A program made the translations under genes and the position numbers. Positions 1 through 8,454 of a stretch of 64,000 nt of DNA are shown piece after piece (position 1 is the stretch's first letter; each line of letters opens with the position of its first letter). The notes under the pieces are model-generated. The model did not search any database. It had not been told where the DNA came from and saw only the letters and a list, made by a program, of their open reading frames with translations. This DNA is from Carnobacterium_B sp040274945 (lineage in GTDB: Bacteria; Bacillota; Bacilli; Lactobacillales; Carnobacteriaceae), in contig NZ_JBEMAR010000009.1 in assembly GCF_040274945.1 (NCBI RefSeq), positions 62,001-126,000 of the forward strand, written 5' to 3'.

Positions 1-474
1 TATTTTACCCATCCGACTAAATTTTTGTTGAATATCTGAGGCGACGATGTGGGAAGCACCTAGTCCGTATAAGTATACTACAGAACTTTTATGCAACAGC
101 TCATTTACTTGTTCAATTAGTTTTGTATCCAATACATGGTTGGTTTCTTCAAAAAGATGATTGGTATTGATCAATAACTTCTTTTTTACTTGCTCTAAAT
201 TTTCATCGGATAAAATATCCGTGTATAGATTGTCTTTAATTCCTTGAGAATCTGCTGATAACTGTAGTTTTAGTTCAGTAAAACCTTTTATTCCAATTGA
301 TCGACAAAACCGAATGACAGCAGCAGAACTTGATTCTGCTTCCGTTGCCAAGTCAATAGCACTCATTTGAATAACCTTCATTGGATTTTTAAGGATCGTT
401 TCAGCGATTTTTTTTTCAGATTGTGGTAAAACAACGATCTTTTCTCTAATTTTTAGTAAAACATTGTTTTGCAT
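1..474 (-). CDS. murR: MurR/RpiR-family regulator of the MurNAc operon, C-terminus cut by the window edge
   Basis: The first 158 codons are present; the rest lies left of the window. The ATG at 474 follows a GGAGG ribosome binding site. The protein has an N-terminal RpiR-type helix-turn-helix (about residues 1-77, with the family pattern SEKKIAETIL and ESSSAAVIRFCRSIG) and then the start of a sugar isomerase (SIS) domain (VVYLYGLGASH). RpiR regulators bind phosphosugars through the SIS domain. It lies directly downstream of murP on the same strand, the order mupG-murQ-murP-murR known from staphylococci, so a role in sensing MurNAc-6-phosphate is inferred. A hairpin separates it from murP, so its level may be set by read-through or a separate promoter. 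Confidence 0.85.
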   Translation of the reverse strand, partial: MQNNVLLKIREKIVVLPQSEKKIAETILKNPMKVIQMSAIDLATEAESSSAAVIRFCRSIGIKGFTELKLQLSADSQGIKDNLYTDILSDENLEQVKKKLLINTNHLFEETNHVLDTKLIEQVNELLHKSSVVYLYGLGASHIVASDIQQKFSRMGKI

Positions 475-526
475 AACTTGCGACCTCCGTAGTCTTTAAG
501 AAATACTGAAAGATATTTTTCGTAAT

Positions 527-566
527 GAAAAAGACATGCAAATCGCTAGACTTACATGCCTTTTTA
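527..566 (-). terminator. Hairpin between murP and murR
   Basis: An imperfect inverted repeat pairs AAAAAGGCATG with CATGTCTTTTT (one G-U pair) and ends in a T run on the minus strand. It starts about 35 bases after the murP stop and could end or weaken transcription before the regulator gene. Confidence 0.55.
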
Positions 567-600
567 AATGCTATTATTAGTTTACAGTAGTTGAATAGAA

Positions 601-2097
601 TTAACCAACAATACTTTCAGCTTCAAACTCATCTGAATCATATCCTACTAATTCAGTTGGCTCCATTGCTGACTTCGGAACTCCAAAGAAGTAAGTTGCT
701 GCGAATCCACCAGCATAAGCTGCTAATAATCCGACAACATAACCCCACCATTGACCATTAGCGATTAATGGAATCAAAGCAACTCCACTTGGTCCAATTG
801 CTGTTGCGCCGATTCCACCAAACATTCCGATAACAGCTCCACCAATTCCGCCACCAATACAAGCAGTAATAAAAGGGCGACCTAAAGGCAATGTTACAGC
901 ATAGATCAAGGGTTCGCCAATTCCTAAAATACCAACAGGCAATGAACCTTTGATCATGTTTGTTAATTGTTTGTTTTTACGACATTTAACCCATAAAGCG
1001 ATTGAAGCTCCCACTTGTCCAGCTCCAGCCATTGCTAAAATTGGTAATAATAATGTCATACCTTGAGAAGCAATCATTTCAATATGGATTGGTGTTAATA
1101 CTTGGTGTAAACCAAACATAACCATAGGTAAGAACAATGCACCTAAAACAAATCCAGCAAATGCTCCACCAACATTTAATACCCAAGTAATGGCGCCTAC
1201 TAAACTAGATGAAACAGCACCCGCGATTGGCATGATCAAGAAAATCGTTACTAATCCAATAGTTAATAAAGAAATCGTCGGTGTTACAATAATATCAATT
1301 GAATCCGGAATAACTTTGTGCAAGCTTTTTTCTACTAATGACAATAGGTAAACAGCTAGGATAACGCCGATAATTCCACCTTGTCCACCAGCCATAGGGG
1401 CACCAGTAAAGATGTTCGTTAACGGTGCTTCAATGTTCATTCCGGGAAGGTAAATCACTCCAGCAATAACTCCACCTAAACCTTCTGTAGCACCAAAAAC
1501 TTTTGCAGCATTGATCCCTACATACACATTCAAGTACAGGAACAATCCGTTTTTAATGATATTTAGTACAACAACGATATTCTCCCAGTTTGCTCCACTG
1601 ATGGTTCCAGCAACTAACATATTCCCAAATATAGAAGCAATACCACCGATAATTCCGGCTCCTACAAATGCTGGAATCAACGGAACAAAAATATTTGCAA
1701 TATCTTTTAACACACGTTTGAACGGTGTATTATTTTTCTTTTTCAACTCAGCTTTTTTCGCTGCTGCTTGTTTTTCAGCTTCAGAACGGCCAGAAGATGC
1801 TGTAACCGTAGATTTTCCAGCAGGAATTTTTTCGCCTAAACGAACACCCGCCATACTCACCATTTGATTGGCTACTTTATTTACTGTACCAGGTCCAACA
1901 ACAACTTGTAATGTATCATCTTCAACAACACCCATTACGCCGTCAATTTTTTTCAATCCTTCAAAATTCACTTTATCGTTATCTTTGATGTCCATACGAA
2001 CGCGAGTCATACAGTGAATAACAGAATCAACGTTATTCATACCTCCAACTTGCTCATAAATCTGTCTAGCGATGCGTTGCTCTTTTGTTTCAGCCAT
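601..2097 (-). CDS. murP: MurNAc-specific PTS permease EIIBC
   Basis: This 498-residue permease imports N-acetylmuramic acid and phosphorylates it to MurNAc-6-phosphate. The IIB domain is N-terminal (about residues 1-85) with the phosphocysteine in the IHCMTRVRM motif at Cys29; an alanine/lysine-rich linker (about 95-125) leads to a IIC domain of about ten membrane segments (130-485). No IIA domain is present, as is usual for MurP, so an EIIA must come from elsewhere. It sits 18 bases after murQ in the same operon, which supports MurNAc rather than sucrose or a beta-glucoside as substrate. A GGAGGG ribosome binding site precedes the ATG. Confidence 0.88.
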   Translation of the reverse strand: MAETKEQRIARQIYEQVGGMNNVDSVIHCMTRVRMDIKDNDKVNFEGLKKIDGVMGVVEDDTLQVVVGPGTVNKVANQMVSMAGVRLGEKIPAGKSTVTASSGRSEAEKQAAAKKAELKKKNNTPFKRVLKDIANIFVPLIPAFVGAGIIGGIASIFGNMLVAGTISGANWENIVVVLNIIKNGLFLYLNVYVGINAAKVFGATEGLGGVIAGVIYLPGMNIEAPLTNIFTGAPMAGGQGGIIGVILAVYLLSLVEKSLHKVIPDSIDIIVTPTISLLTIGLVTIFLIMPIAGAVSSSLVGAITWVLNVGGAFAGFVLGALFLPMVMFGLHQVLTPIHIEMIASQGMTLLLPILAMAGAGQVGASIALWVKCRKNKQLTNMIKGSLPVGILGIGEPLIYAVTLPLGRPFITACIGGGIGGAVIGMFGGIGATAIGPSGVALIPLIANGQWWGYVVGLLAAYAGGFAATYFFGVPKSAMEPTELVGYDSDEFEAESIVG

Positions 2098-2115
2098 AAT
2101 TTTTACCCTCCTGGT

Positions 2116-3006
2116 TTATGATAAGGTTTCACGAATGAACCCTTTAGCTTTTGTTAATTTTTGTTCTGCTACATCTTTGTCTGAATGTGTAAGAATCATC
2201 ACGATTGCTAACTTCACTTGATGATCAGCTGCTTCAAACGCTTCACTTGCTTCTTCATACGTACATTCTGCAGCTTGCATGATGATGCGTTTTGAACGTT
2301 CTTCTAATTTTTTATTTGACGGTTTTACGTCTACCATTAGGTTTTGATAAACTTTTCCAGAACCGATCATTGCTCCAGTTGACAGCATATTTAAAATTAA
2401 TTTTTGAGCTGTACCAGCTTTTAATCGTGTAGAACCTGTTAAAATTTCAGGACCAGCATCTACTTCAATCGGCATTTGGGCAAATTGACTGATCTCAGCA
2501 TTCTTATTACACGAAATAGTTGCCGTTGTTGCTCCAACACTAGTTGCGTATTCTAATCCACCGATAACATATGGTGTACGCCCGCTTGCCGCGATACCTA
2601 CAACAACATCTGTATCATTCAATTGAATGGCTTTTAAATCTTCTGCACCGAGCGTTTTTGAATCTTCCGCTCCTTCAACAGCAACTGTCATTGCTTTCAT
2701 TCCACCTGCAATCAATCCTTGAACCATACTTGGATCCACACTAAAGGTTGGCACACATTCAGCAGCATCTAAAACACCCAGACGTCCACTTGTTCCAGCA
2801 CCCATATAAATTAAACGGCCACCTTTGCTAAAGGATTCAGTAATAGCTTCGACTACTTTTGTGATCGTAGGTAACGCTTCTTCAACTGCTAGAGCCACTT
2901 TTTGATCTTCTTGATTCATTAAAGACATGACTTCACTTGTTGAAAGCTCATCTAAGTTCATTGTTTGTGTATTTCTTGTTTCTGTCGTTAATTTGTCTAA
3001 ATTCAT
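2116..3006 (-). CDS. murQ: N-acetylmuramic acid 6-phosphate etherase
   Basis: MurQ cleaves the lactyl ether of MurNAc-6-phosphate to give GlcNAc-6-phosphate and D-lactate. The 296-residue protein has a SIS fold with the signature GAGTSGRLGVLDAAE; Glu83 in this numbering matches the family's catalytic glutamate, and VEGAEDS follows. I chose the ATG at 3006 because AGAGG lies at the right distance and the product then starts MNLDKL as in relatives; an upstream in-frame start would run into mupG. It starts four bases after the mupG stop, so the two are translationally close. The product feeds nagA/nagB metabolism, whose genes are not in this window. Confidence 0.95.
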   Translation of the reverse strand: MNLDKLTTETRNTQTMNLDELSTSEVMSLMNQEDQKVALAVEEALPTITKVVEAITESFSKGGRLIYMGAGTSGRLGVLDAAECVPTFSVDPSMVQGLIAGGMKAMTVAVEGAEDSKTLGAEDLKAIQLNDTDVVVGIAASGRTPYVIGGLEYATSVGATTATISCNKNAEISQFAQMPIEVDAGPEILTGSTRLKAGTAQKLILNMLSTGAMIGSGKVYQNLMVDVKPSNKKLEERSKRIIMQAAECTYEEASEAFEAADHQVKLAIVMILTHSDKDVAEQKLTKAKGFIRETLS

Positions 3007-3010
3007 TTCC

Positions 3011-4087
3011 TTAACCTCTTTCATTGTCTTGTATCGGTTGAAGTTCAAATAATTGACCTTCTTTACACCAATCTATCAACGGAATATCTTCTGGAATAAC
3101 ATGCGCCACAATATTTACTTTGTCATCTTTAAATAATGATCGCTTGACTACTTGAATCTCTCCCATATATCGACCGTATAACTTGTTATCTACTGTAACG
3201 CTTCCTTTTACTCGATCATTAGTGCTCTGTGGTTCAATAGTCGGAACCGTTTTAAATCGTGCATCCGCGCTTCGGATGACATCTCGTGCTGGATCCCAAC
3301 GATTTTGATGCTTTCCAACGATGACGGATAAGAAGTGTGTTTCTGGTTCTTCTATAATTGAGAATAATAACGTTTTCTTTTTAATATAATAAAAAAATTG
3401 CACTTGTGTTCTGTCATCAATTGTTGGATCACCAATATAAACATCATCAACTTCACATTCTTCTAACAACTCGATCGTACTAGCTAAAGGATGCGCTCCT
3501 CGTTGTTTTTCTAGCGTTGGCAACTGACAAAACAAGGGTCCTCTTAACTTTTCGTTTCCTGGAACAAAAGCCATGACTTTAAATCCTAATGCTTTTAACC
3601 ACTGATTTTTGCGAATAAACTGTTTTTTTTCTAACCCAGTTTCTGGACGCGGATAATAATTGTGCCACGCTTCCATTTGATTGAAATCTGCATTACATTC
3701 CTTCAGTTCGTCGACATCCTCTTGCGTAATGGTGCTGGCATTAAAAGCAACTTTCATTGAGTGGCTAACTTGAGCACTGATTTGGTTTGTTATGCCATAA
3801 TCCATTCTCAAACCTGTAATTCCGATATCCAGCATTTCCTCAGGTCGTTCAAATGAAAACCCGATTTTTTTTAAAGCGTCTCCTGAAATATCAATCATCA
3901 ATTGCATTTTCAACTCTTGTGTCCATTGACCCAGCATCTTCAAGCGTGTGACATACTGAGACGCATCCTCTTCTGGGATATGTAATGAAGAAAATACGCC
4001 TTCAAAACCGCTGTCTTTCATTTTTTGTAGATAGTTTTTTGTTTCAATCGTTAACTCATCTCCAAGAAAGACAGATAACCCAAACAT
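3011..4087 (-). CDS. mupG: 6-phospho-N-acetylmuramidase (DUF871 family)
   Basis: The 358-residue protein belongs to the DUF871/MupG family: an N-terminal TIM barrel starting MFGLSVFLGDE and a C-terminal cyclophilin-like domain (from about residue 235). In Staphylococcus aureus MupG cleaves phosphorylated MurNAc-GlcNAc disaccharide inside the cell, and the neighbours murQ and murP here support the same role in peptidoglycan turnover. The start at 4087 is set by an AAAGGAG site seven bases upstream; the longer open frame upstream is AT-rich leader with no ribosome binding site. It is the first gene of the operon, and its promoter region carries an RpiR-like palindrome at 4138-4152. Confidence 0.9.
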   Translation of the reverse strand: MFGLSVFLGDELTIETKNYLQKMKDSGFEGVFSSLHIPEEDASQYVTRLKMLGQWTQELKMQLMIDISGDALKKIGFSFERPEEMLDIGITGLRMDYGITNQISAQVSHSMKVAFNASTITQEDVDELKECNADFNQMEAWHNYYPRPETGLEKKQFIRKNQWLKALGFKVMAFVPGNEKLRGPLFCQLPTLEKQRGAHPLASTIELLEECEVDDVYIGDPTIDDRTQVQFFYYIKKKTLLFSIIEEPETHFLSVIVGKHQNRWDPARDVIRSADARFKTVPTIEPQSTNDRVKGSVTVDNKLYGRYMGEIQVVKRSLFKDDKVNIVAHVIPEDIPLIDWCKEGQLFELQPIQDNERG

Positions 4088-4137
4088 AGCACCACTCCTT
4101 TGAAATCGTTTTAATGACATGACTAATGATAACATGT

Positions 4138-4152
4138 TAAAATATAATTTCA
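4138..4152. promoter_or_regulatory. Probable MurR operator in the mupG promoter
   Basis: TAAAATATAATTTCA matches 14 of 15 bases of the perfect palindrome found ahead of the divergent phosphatase gene. On the minus strand a TTGAAA -35 element overlaps it and a TATCAT -10 element follows with about 16 bp spacing. RpiR-family repressors commonly bind such AT-rich inverted repeats; binding by the adjacent MurR is inferred. Confidence 0.55.
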
Positions 4153-4337
4153 ATACCTTTTTCCATTTTATAAAAAAATAGACCAATCGTCTATAAAAAA
4201 CTATCACACACTAGTGTAACATAGCGTTTCAAATGTATACCTTTACATTTCATTCAATAGACTAGTGTTATATTTTAAAATTTCATTTAAAAAACAGTGG
4301 AAATTTAGGCTTTTTTACTGATTTATTTATGTTAAAA

Positions 4338-4352
4338 TGAAATTATATTTCA
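4338..4352. promoter_or_regulatory. Palindromic operator ahead of the phosphatase gene
   Basis: TGAAATTATATTTCA is an inverted repeat (TGAAAT, 3-bp centre, ATTTCA) lying between a TTAAAAT -10-like sequence and the ribosome binding site at 4360. It shares 14 of 15 bases with the site ahead of mupG, so one regulator probably controls both divergent units. A weaker half site lies near 4271-4285. Confidence 0.55.
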
Positions 4353-4370
4353 AAAAAATGGAGGACTCAC

Positions 4371-4994
4371 ATGAAACGCTTATATTTTGTACGCCACGGA
4401 ATGACCGAATACAATCTGGCTGATCGCGTTCAAGGTGGAGATATTGATTCTCCTCTATTGCCGCAAAGTTTAGAGGATGCTAAAAAGACAGGATTATGTC
4501 TGAAGGATATTGGATTTAAACACATTATTGCCAGTCCTCAAAAACGCGTTGTCGAAACAACTCGTTTGATTGCCTCTCAATTCGAACAAGATTTTATTAT
4601 CCACTACACAAATGACTTGAAAGAATTCGGATATGGATCATGGGAAGGTGCTTTTATTCCACATTGGAAGGAAACTTCTCCTGACACCTTTTATCATTTA
4701 CGCCATCGTCCTGATTTGTATGATCCGAGTGAATTTAATGGAGAAACCTATTCTGAATTAATCACTAGAGGCAGCAAAGCGATCCATCGTTCAATTGACC
4801 AGTTTCCTAATAAAGATCTGTTATTTGTTGGCCATAGCATTACATGGACAACGACCCTATTATCGCTGATTGGAATGGAATTAAAAGACCTTCGTTCACA
4901 AGAACCCTTAGCAAATACTAGTATTACTGAATTAGGCTACGCTGATGGTCACTTTACTTTAAATGCTTGGAACCAAACAGATCATTTGCTGTAA
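4371..4994 (+). CDS. Histidine phosphatase family protein (phosphoglycerate mutase-like)
   Basis: The 207-residue protein has the histidine phosphatase core: RHG at residues 8-10 (His9 nucleophile), Arg59 in the SPQKR segment, acidic Glu85 in LKEFGYGSWEG, and a second histidine His155 in VGHS. Members range from phosphoglycerate mutases to small-molecule phosphatases; this one lacks features that would fix the substrate. A GGAGG site lies seven bases before the ATG. It is transcribed divergently from mupG and shares the operator type, which hints at a phosphosugar phosphatase tied to cell-wall sugar turnover (inference). A strong terminator follows. Confidence 0.8.
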   Translation: MKRLYFVRHGMTEYNLADRVQGGDIDSPLLPQSLEDAKKTGLCLKDIGFKHIIASPQKRVVETTRLIASQFEQDFIIHYTNDLKEFGYGSWEGAFIPHWKETSPDTFYHLRHRPDLYDPSEFNGETYSELITRGSKAIHRSIDQFPNKDLLFVGHSITWTTTLLSLIGMELKDLRSQEPLANTSITELGYADGHFTLNAWNQTDHLL

Positions 4995-5011
4995 ACTGGA
5001 CAAATGATCAA

Positions 5012-5050
5012 AAAAAATAAGCTTGGCATCTCGCCGAGCTTATTTTTTAT
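5012..5050. terminator. Bidirectional terminator
   Basis: AATAAGCT and AGCTTATT flank an inner GGC/GCC pair; A and T runs on both sides suit termination of the phosphatase gene on the plus strand and the VanZ-like gene on the minus strand. Confidence 0.85.
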
Positions 5051-5058
5051 ACTTATTT

Positions 5059-5679
5059 TTAATTATTTTCTGGAACATTGTTTTTTTCTCTTTTTGACAA
5101 AAATTTGAAGAATAAAATCTGCAACACCATTCCTATTCCTGCACCGCAACTATCGATTACTACGTCACTTAATTGAGCGCCTCTTCCTGGAACGAACGAT
5201 TGATGGAACTCATCTGAAAAAGCATAACCGACGCAAATCGCTAACCCAATTCCAATTGCTTTAAACCCTCTTATACCACTATTCATTAAAGCTACTTTCA
5301 CTAAAACTCCTAATACCAAATAAATAAAAAAGTGAGCATTTTTTCGGATAAAATGATGCAAATTTGGTGGAACAAGCATATGTCGCAATCCAATAGATAA
5401 TGTATACAACAAATAGGCTGCGATGAGGATAAGCAATAATTCTTTTATTCCGATTGTCATACCTCGTTTTTTTAATTTTATAAGAACAAAACCAGCCAAA
5501 CCGATGACTATGAGAACTTGAGCAATTTTAATAACTTGTACACTAATGCCCAATACCGTATGGCTTAAATCCCAGGACTGTTGTTGAACTTGATGAGAAA
5601 AATAAAAAATCAAACCCATCCATAGCAATACTGCCAACCAAGAAAAAACTTTTGTTAATTTTTTATTTTCAAGAGTCAT
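5059..5679 (-). CDS. VanZ family membrane protein
   Basis: The protein of about 206 residues is predicted to have five membrane segments and carries VanZ-like features: an N-terminal FSWLAVLLWMGLIFYFS segment, KNAHFFIYLVLG, and near the C-terminus SDEFHQSFVPGRGAQLSDVVID. VanZ relatives include teicoplanin-resistance accessory proteins, but most chromosomal members have no known function. I prefer the ATG at 5679 (nine bases from AAAGGA) over a GTG at 5685, which sits only three bases from that site. It appears monocistronic and ends at a shared terminator. Confidence 0.8.
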   Translation of the reverse strand: MTLENKKLTKVFSWLAVLLWMGLIFYFSHQVQQQSWDLSHTVLGISVQVIKIAQVLIVIGLAGFVLIKLKKRGMTIGIKELLLILIAAYLLYTLSIGLRHMLVPPNLHHFIRKNAHFFIYLVLGVLVKVALMNSGIRGFKAIGIGLAICVGYAFSDEFHQSFVPGRGAQLSDVVIDSCGAGIGMVLQILFFKFLSKREKNNVPENN

Positions 5680-5858
5680 TTCCACACATCCTTTATGTCC
5701 AACTATGAACTCAATACTTTTTTCACCTAATATGATTTTTCAAGTATACAGATAAGCACTACTAAATTCAATCAAATGTTGCTTTCACTTAGATTGTTTT
5801 TGGAAACTGTTGACTACCCCAAATTTTTAGTGCAATAAAAGAAAAAAGGTTCTAAGAT

Positions 5859-6300
5859 AGTCGAATTACGGCTTGTTCCGTCTACTCAAATAGAAATTGG
5901 TTTTGAGTTAAACGAATTAACGCTCGTTGCATCTACTCAAATGGAAATTAGTTTTGAGTTGAACGAATTAACGCTTGTTGTATCTACTCAAATGGAAATT
6001 GGTTTTGAGTTAAACGAATTAAGGCTCGTTGTATCTACTCAAATGGAAATTCGTTTTGAGTTAAGCGAATTAACGCTTGTTGTGCTTACTCATATAGAAT
6101 TTGGTTTTGAGTTGAACGAATTAACGCTCGTTGCATCTACTCAAATAGAAATTGGTTTTGAGTTGAACGAATTACGGCTTGTTCCGTCTACTCAAATGGA
6201 AATTCGTTTTGAGTTAAACGAATTAACGCTTGTTGTGCTTACTCATATAGAAAATAATTCTGAGTTAACCAAATTAAGACTCATTTCGCCTATTTAAATG
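5859..6300. repeat. 51-bp tandem repeat tract, locus 1
   Basis: Eight full 51-bp units run from 5881 to 6288 with partial units at both ends. Each unit begins TCTACTCAAATGGAAATT, continues with TTTTGAGTTAAACGAATTA and ends with GCTTGTTGTA or a variant. ACTCAAA and TTTGAGT inside each unit are inverted repeats that could form a small hairpin. Because 51 is a multiple of three, a frame stays open over the tract, but there is no ribosome binding site and no credible protein. Homologous tracts lie at 15058-15297 and 39871-40160. The flanking stretches 5680-5858 and 6301-6409 hold no gene that I can see. Confidence 0.9.
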
Positions 6301-6409
6301 AACATTCATCCTGAAATGGCATTCGTTTTCCTTCTCGCTTTCACATCGGCCAATTTTCTAAGCAGTAGAACCTTATCGTGATGGCAACACGTCTTCATAA
6401 AATTCTATA

Positions 6410-6457
6410 ACAGCAAAAAAAGAAGTTGAGAAAATCTCAGCTTCTTTTTTTTGCTGT
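6410..6457 (-). terminator. Terminator of the esterase gene
   Basis: A long hairpin (AACAGCAAAAAAAGAAG pairs with CTTCTTTTTTTTGCTGTT, inner GAG/CTC) overlaps the stop codon of the esterase gene and ends in a T-rich stretch on the minus strand. Confidence 0.8.
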
Positions 6458-7195
6458 TATTTCTTGAATCCATTTCAATACAACTTGTATTTCTTGGTCC
6501 CAAAATGCCCAGTTATGTTCTCCTGGCTTTTCACTAAAGGTATAATCGGAAAAGGTCTCTTGAAGAGCTTTTTTAAATCTCAAATTGTCTGCATAGAGAT
6601 AATCCTCTGTGCCACAAATTTGTAAAATGGCCGGTTGAATAGTTTCTTTATTTACTTGTTTTAGCAAGGCATACAAGTCATTTTCAGATCCTACAAACGA
6701 CTCTTTTGACCCAAATATTGGTTTGAAAAGGCTATCTCTATCTGGATCATCTTGCCATATCCTATAAGGATCTACAGCAGCCGAAAGAGCCGCAATTCCA
6801 GCTACTTCATCTGGATACGTTAATCCCCATTTTATTGCGCCATAGCCACCCATAGATAGACCGGCAACAAAGGTCTCTTCACTATTATGAGAAATGTTAA
6901 ATAAGTTTTTCATTTTCATAGGGAACTCTTTTGTTAAAAAGCTCCAGTAATTTGCCCCCATATACATATCTGTATAGAAACTTATATGGACTTGCGGCAT
7001 AAAAATAGCTAAATTGTACTCCGCCGCATATCGTGCTACTGATGACTGATACAACCAACTGGAATCATCGTCTGATAATCCATGTAAGAGATACAAAACA
7101 GGATACGGCCCTGTTCGTTCCTCTGGCAAAATGGCTTTATAAGAAATCTTAAATCCTAATTCTGAAGAATCAATTTGACCAGAAACAACACTCAT
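6437..7195 (-). CDS. Alpha/beta hydrolase, tributyrin-esterase-like
   Basis: This 252-residue cytoplasmic protein belongs to the esterase D-like alpha/beta hydrolases. Visible landmarks are LYLLHG (oxyanion-hole strand), the nucleophile elbow GLSMGGYG, a likely catalytic Asp in CGTEDYLY, and His in GEHNWAFW. Similar proteins (EstA of lactic acid bacteria) hydrolyse short-chain acyl esters; acetylated sugars are another possible substrate. The start is set by GGAGG seven bases before the ATG at 7195; an ATG farther upstream contains the ribosome binding site itself. No operon partner. Confidence 0.8.
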   Translation of the reverse strand: MSVVSGQIDSSELGFKISYKAILPEERTGPYPVLYLLHGLSDDDSSWLYQSSVARYAAEYNLAIFMPQVHISFYTDMYMGANYWSFLTKEFPMKMKNLFNISHNSEETFVAGLSMGGYGAIKWGLTYPDEVAGIAALSAAVDPYRIWQDDPDRDSLFKPIFGSKESFVGSENDLYALLKQVNKETIQPAILQICGTEDYLYADNLRFKKALQETFSDYTFSEKPGEHNWAFWDQEIQVVLKWIQEITAKKRS

Positions 7196-7460
7196 CATTA
7201 TGCCTCCCATAGTTTAATAAGATTGACTTTTCACTCTTTGTTTTTTTAATAGTAACAATCATTTTATAAAAAAGCTAGACCAAACTTCCATTATACCGAA
7301 AGCTTAATACGTTTATTTTTCTTCTTTCACTACTACAAAACCTTATGAACGATACCGATTCGAGTAGTTCTCTGCGAAGTTCACAACGAGACATGAACTC
7401 TTATCCGTTCATTGAAGTACGCTCAATTGTACCTTAAGGACGACCGCTTTAAAAAACAAA

Positions 7461-7491
7461 AAAGTTTTGAGACAGTAGTCTCAAAACTTTT
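7461..7491 (-). terminator. Terminator of the ribose operon
   Basis: A perfect 13-bp stem (AAGTTTTGAGAC / GTCTCAAAACTT) followed by TTTTTTG on the minus strand lies just after the rbsB stop. The stretch 7196-7460 between the esterase start and this terminator shows no gene. Confidence 0.9.
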
Positions 7492-7501
7492 CCCCTTTAT
7501 C

Positions 7502-8440
7502 CTACTCTTCGTTCTTAACCAATTCTAATGGTGAAGCAATGTACTCTTCAATTGTTTCGCCAGCAAAGTAATCAAACGCTGCTTGCATTGCTAATTTACC
7601 CATTTCACTAGGTTGTTGAGCAACAGTTGCACTCAAGGTACCCGCTTCTACTGCTTTGATTCCATCTTCAGTTCCATCAAAGCCGACAACTTGGATTTCA
7701 CCAGTTTTTCCTGCAGATTGAATGGCTTCAATAGCACCTAACGCCATTTCATCGTTTTGTGCAAAGACAGCTTGGATGTCTGGATTAGCTTGTAACATAT
7801 TTTCCATAACCGTTAATCCTTCTGCACGGTCAAAGTTCGCCGTTTGACTGTCTACTACGTTTAATGATTCTTCAGCTATGTTTGTAAATCCTTCTCCACG
7901 CTCTCTAGTAGCAGAAGCTCCTGGAACGCCTTCTAGTTGAACCGTATTTGCATCTGTTCCTGAGATCTCTTCAATGTATTTAGCAGCCATTTCGCCACCT
8001 TCAACGTTGTCAGAAGCGACTAGCGTTACTACTTCTCCACCATCACTCGAACGATCAATCGTAATGACTGGAATTCCAGCAGCATTTGCAGATTCAACAG
8101 CAGGTGTGATTGCAGCTGAATCGACTGGATTGATCAATAAGATATCTACTCCTTGTTGGATCAAGTCATCAATATCATTAGTTTGTTTCGCTGTATCATC
8201 TTGAGCATCGACACTTTTTACGGTTGTATCTTGCTCATCAGCCAAATCGGTAATTCCTTGTTCTAGTGAAACAAAAAACGGATTATTTAATGTAGAAATG
8301 GATACACCCACAACTAATTCTGAGGTTTCCTTTTCTTCCACTGGACCGCTTTCAGTTTTGTTTTCGCCTTCCAAAGTTGCTGCCCCACAACCTGCTAAAA
8401 GTAACGTTGCTACTGTTGCTAAACCGACTAATTTTTTCAT
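7502..8440 (-). CDS. rbsB: Ribose ABC transporter substrate-binding lipoprotein
   Basis: RbsB captures D-ribose outside the membrane and delivers it to RbsAC. The 312-residue product has a lipoprotein signal with the lipobox LAGC (Cys18), a short acidic linker, then a periplasmic-binding-protein-1 fold with the RbsB patterns VVGVSISTLNNPFF, NPVDSAAI, DRSSDGGEVV, QNDEMALGA and VGFDGT. I chose the ATG at 8440 because GGAGG lies ten bases upstream; another ATG at 8449 is only one base from it. It is the last gene of the rbs operon, followed by a strong terminator. Confidence 0.95.
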   Translation of the reverse strand: MKKLVGLATVATLLLAGCGAATLEGENKTESGPVEEKETSELVVGVSISTLNNPFFVSLEQGITDLADEQDTTVKSVDAQDDTAKQTNDIDDLIQQGVDILLINPVDSAAITPAVESANAAGIPVITIDRSSDGGEVVTLVASDNVEGGEMAAKYIEEISGTDANTVQLEGVPGASATRERGEGFTNIAEESLNVVDSQTANFDRAEGLTVMENMLQANPDIQAVFAQNDEMALGAIEAIQSAGKTGEIQVVGFDGTEDGIKAVEAGTLSATVAQQPSEMGKLAMQAAFDYFAGETIEEYIASPLELVKNEE

Positions 8441-8454
8441 CTTTGTCATTCCTC

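Noticed and set aside
4201..4270. A cre site upstream of mupG (near AGCGTTTCAAATG)
   Set aside because: The core spacing does not fit the cre consensus; at least four key positions mismatch.
5941..6297. A 118-codon open frame over the 51-bp repeat tract
   Set aside because: It is open only because the unit is a multiple of three; it has no ribosome binding site, and locus 3 of the same family breaks the frame.
5859..6300. CRISPR array
   Set aside because: Units follow each other without unique spacers and no cas genes are near; this is a tandem repeat.
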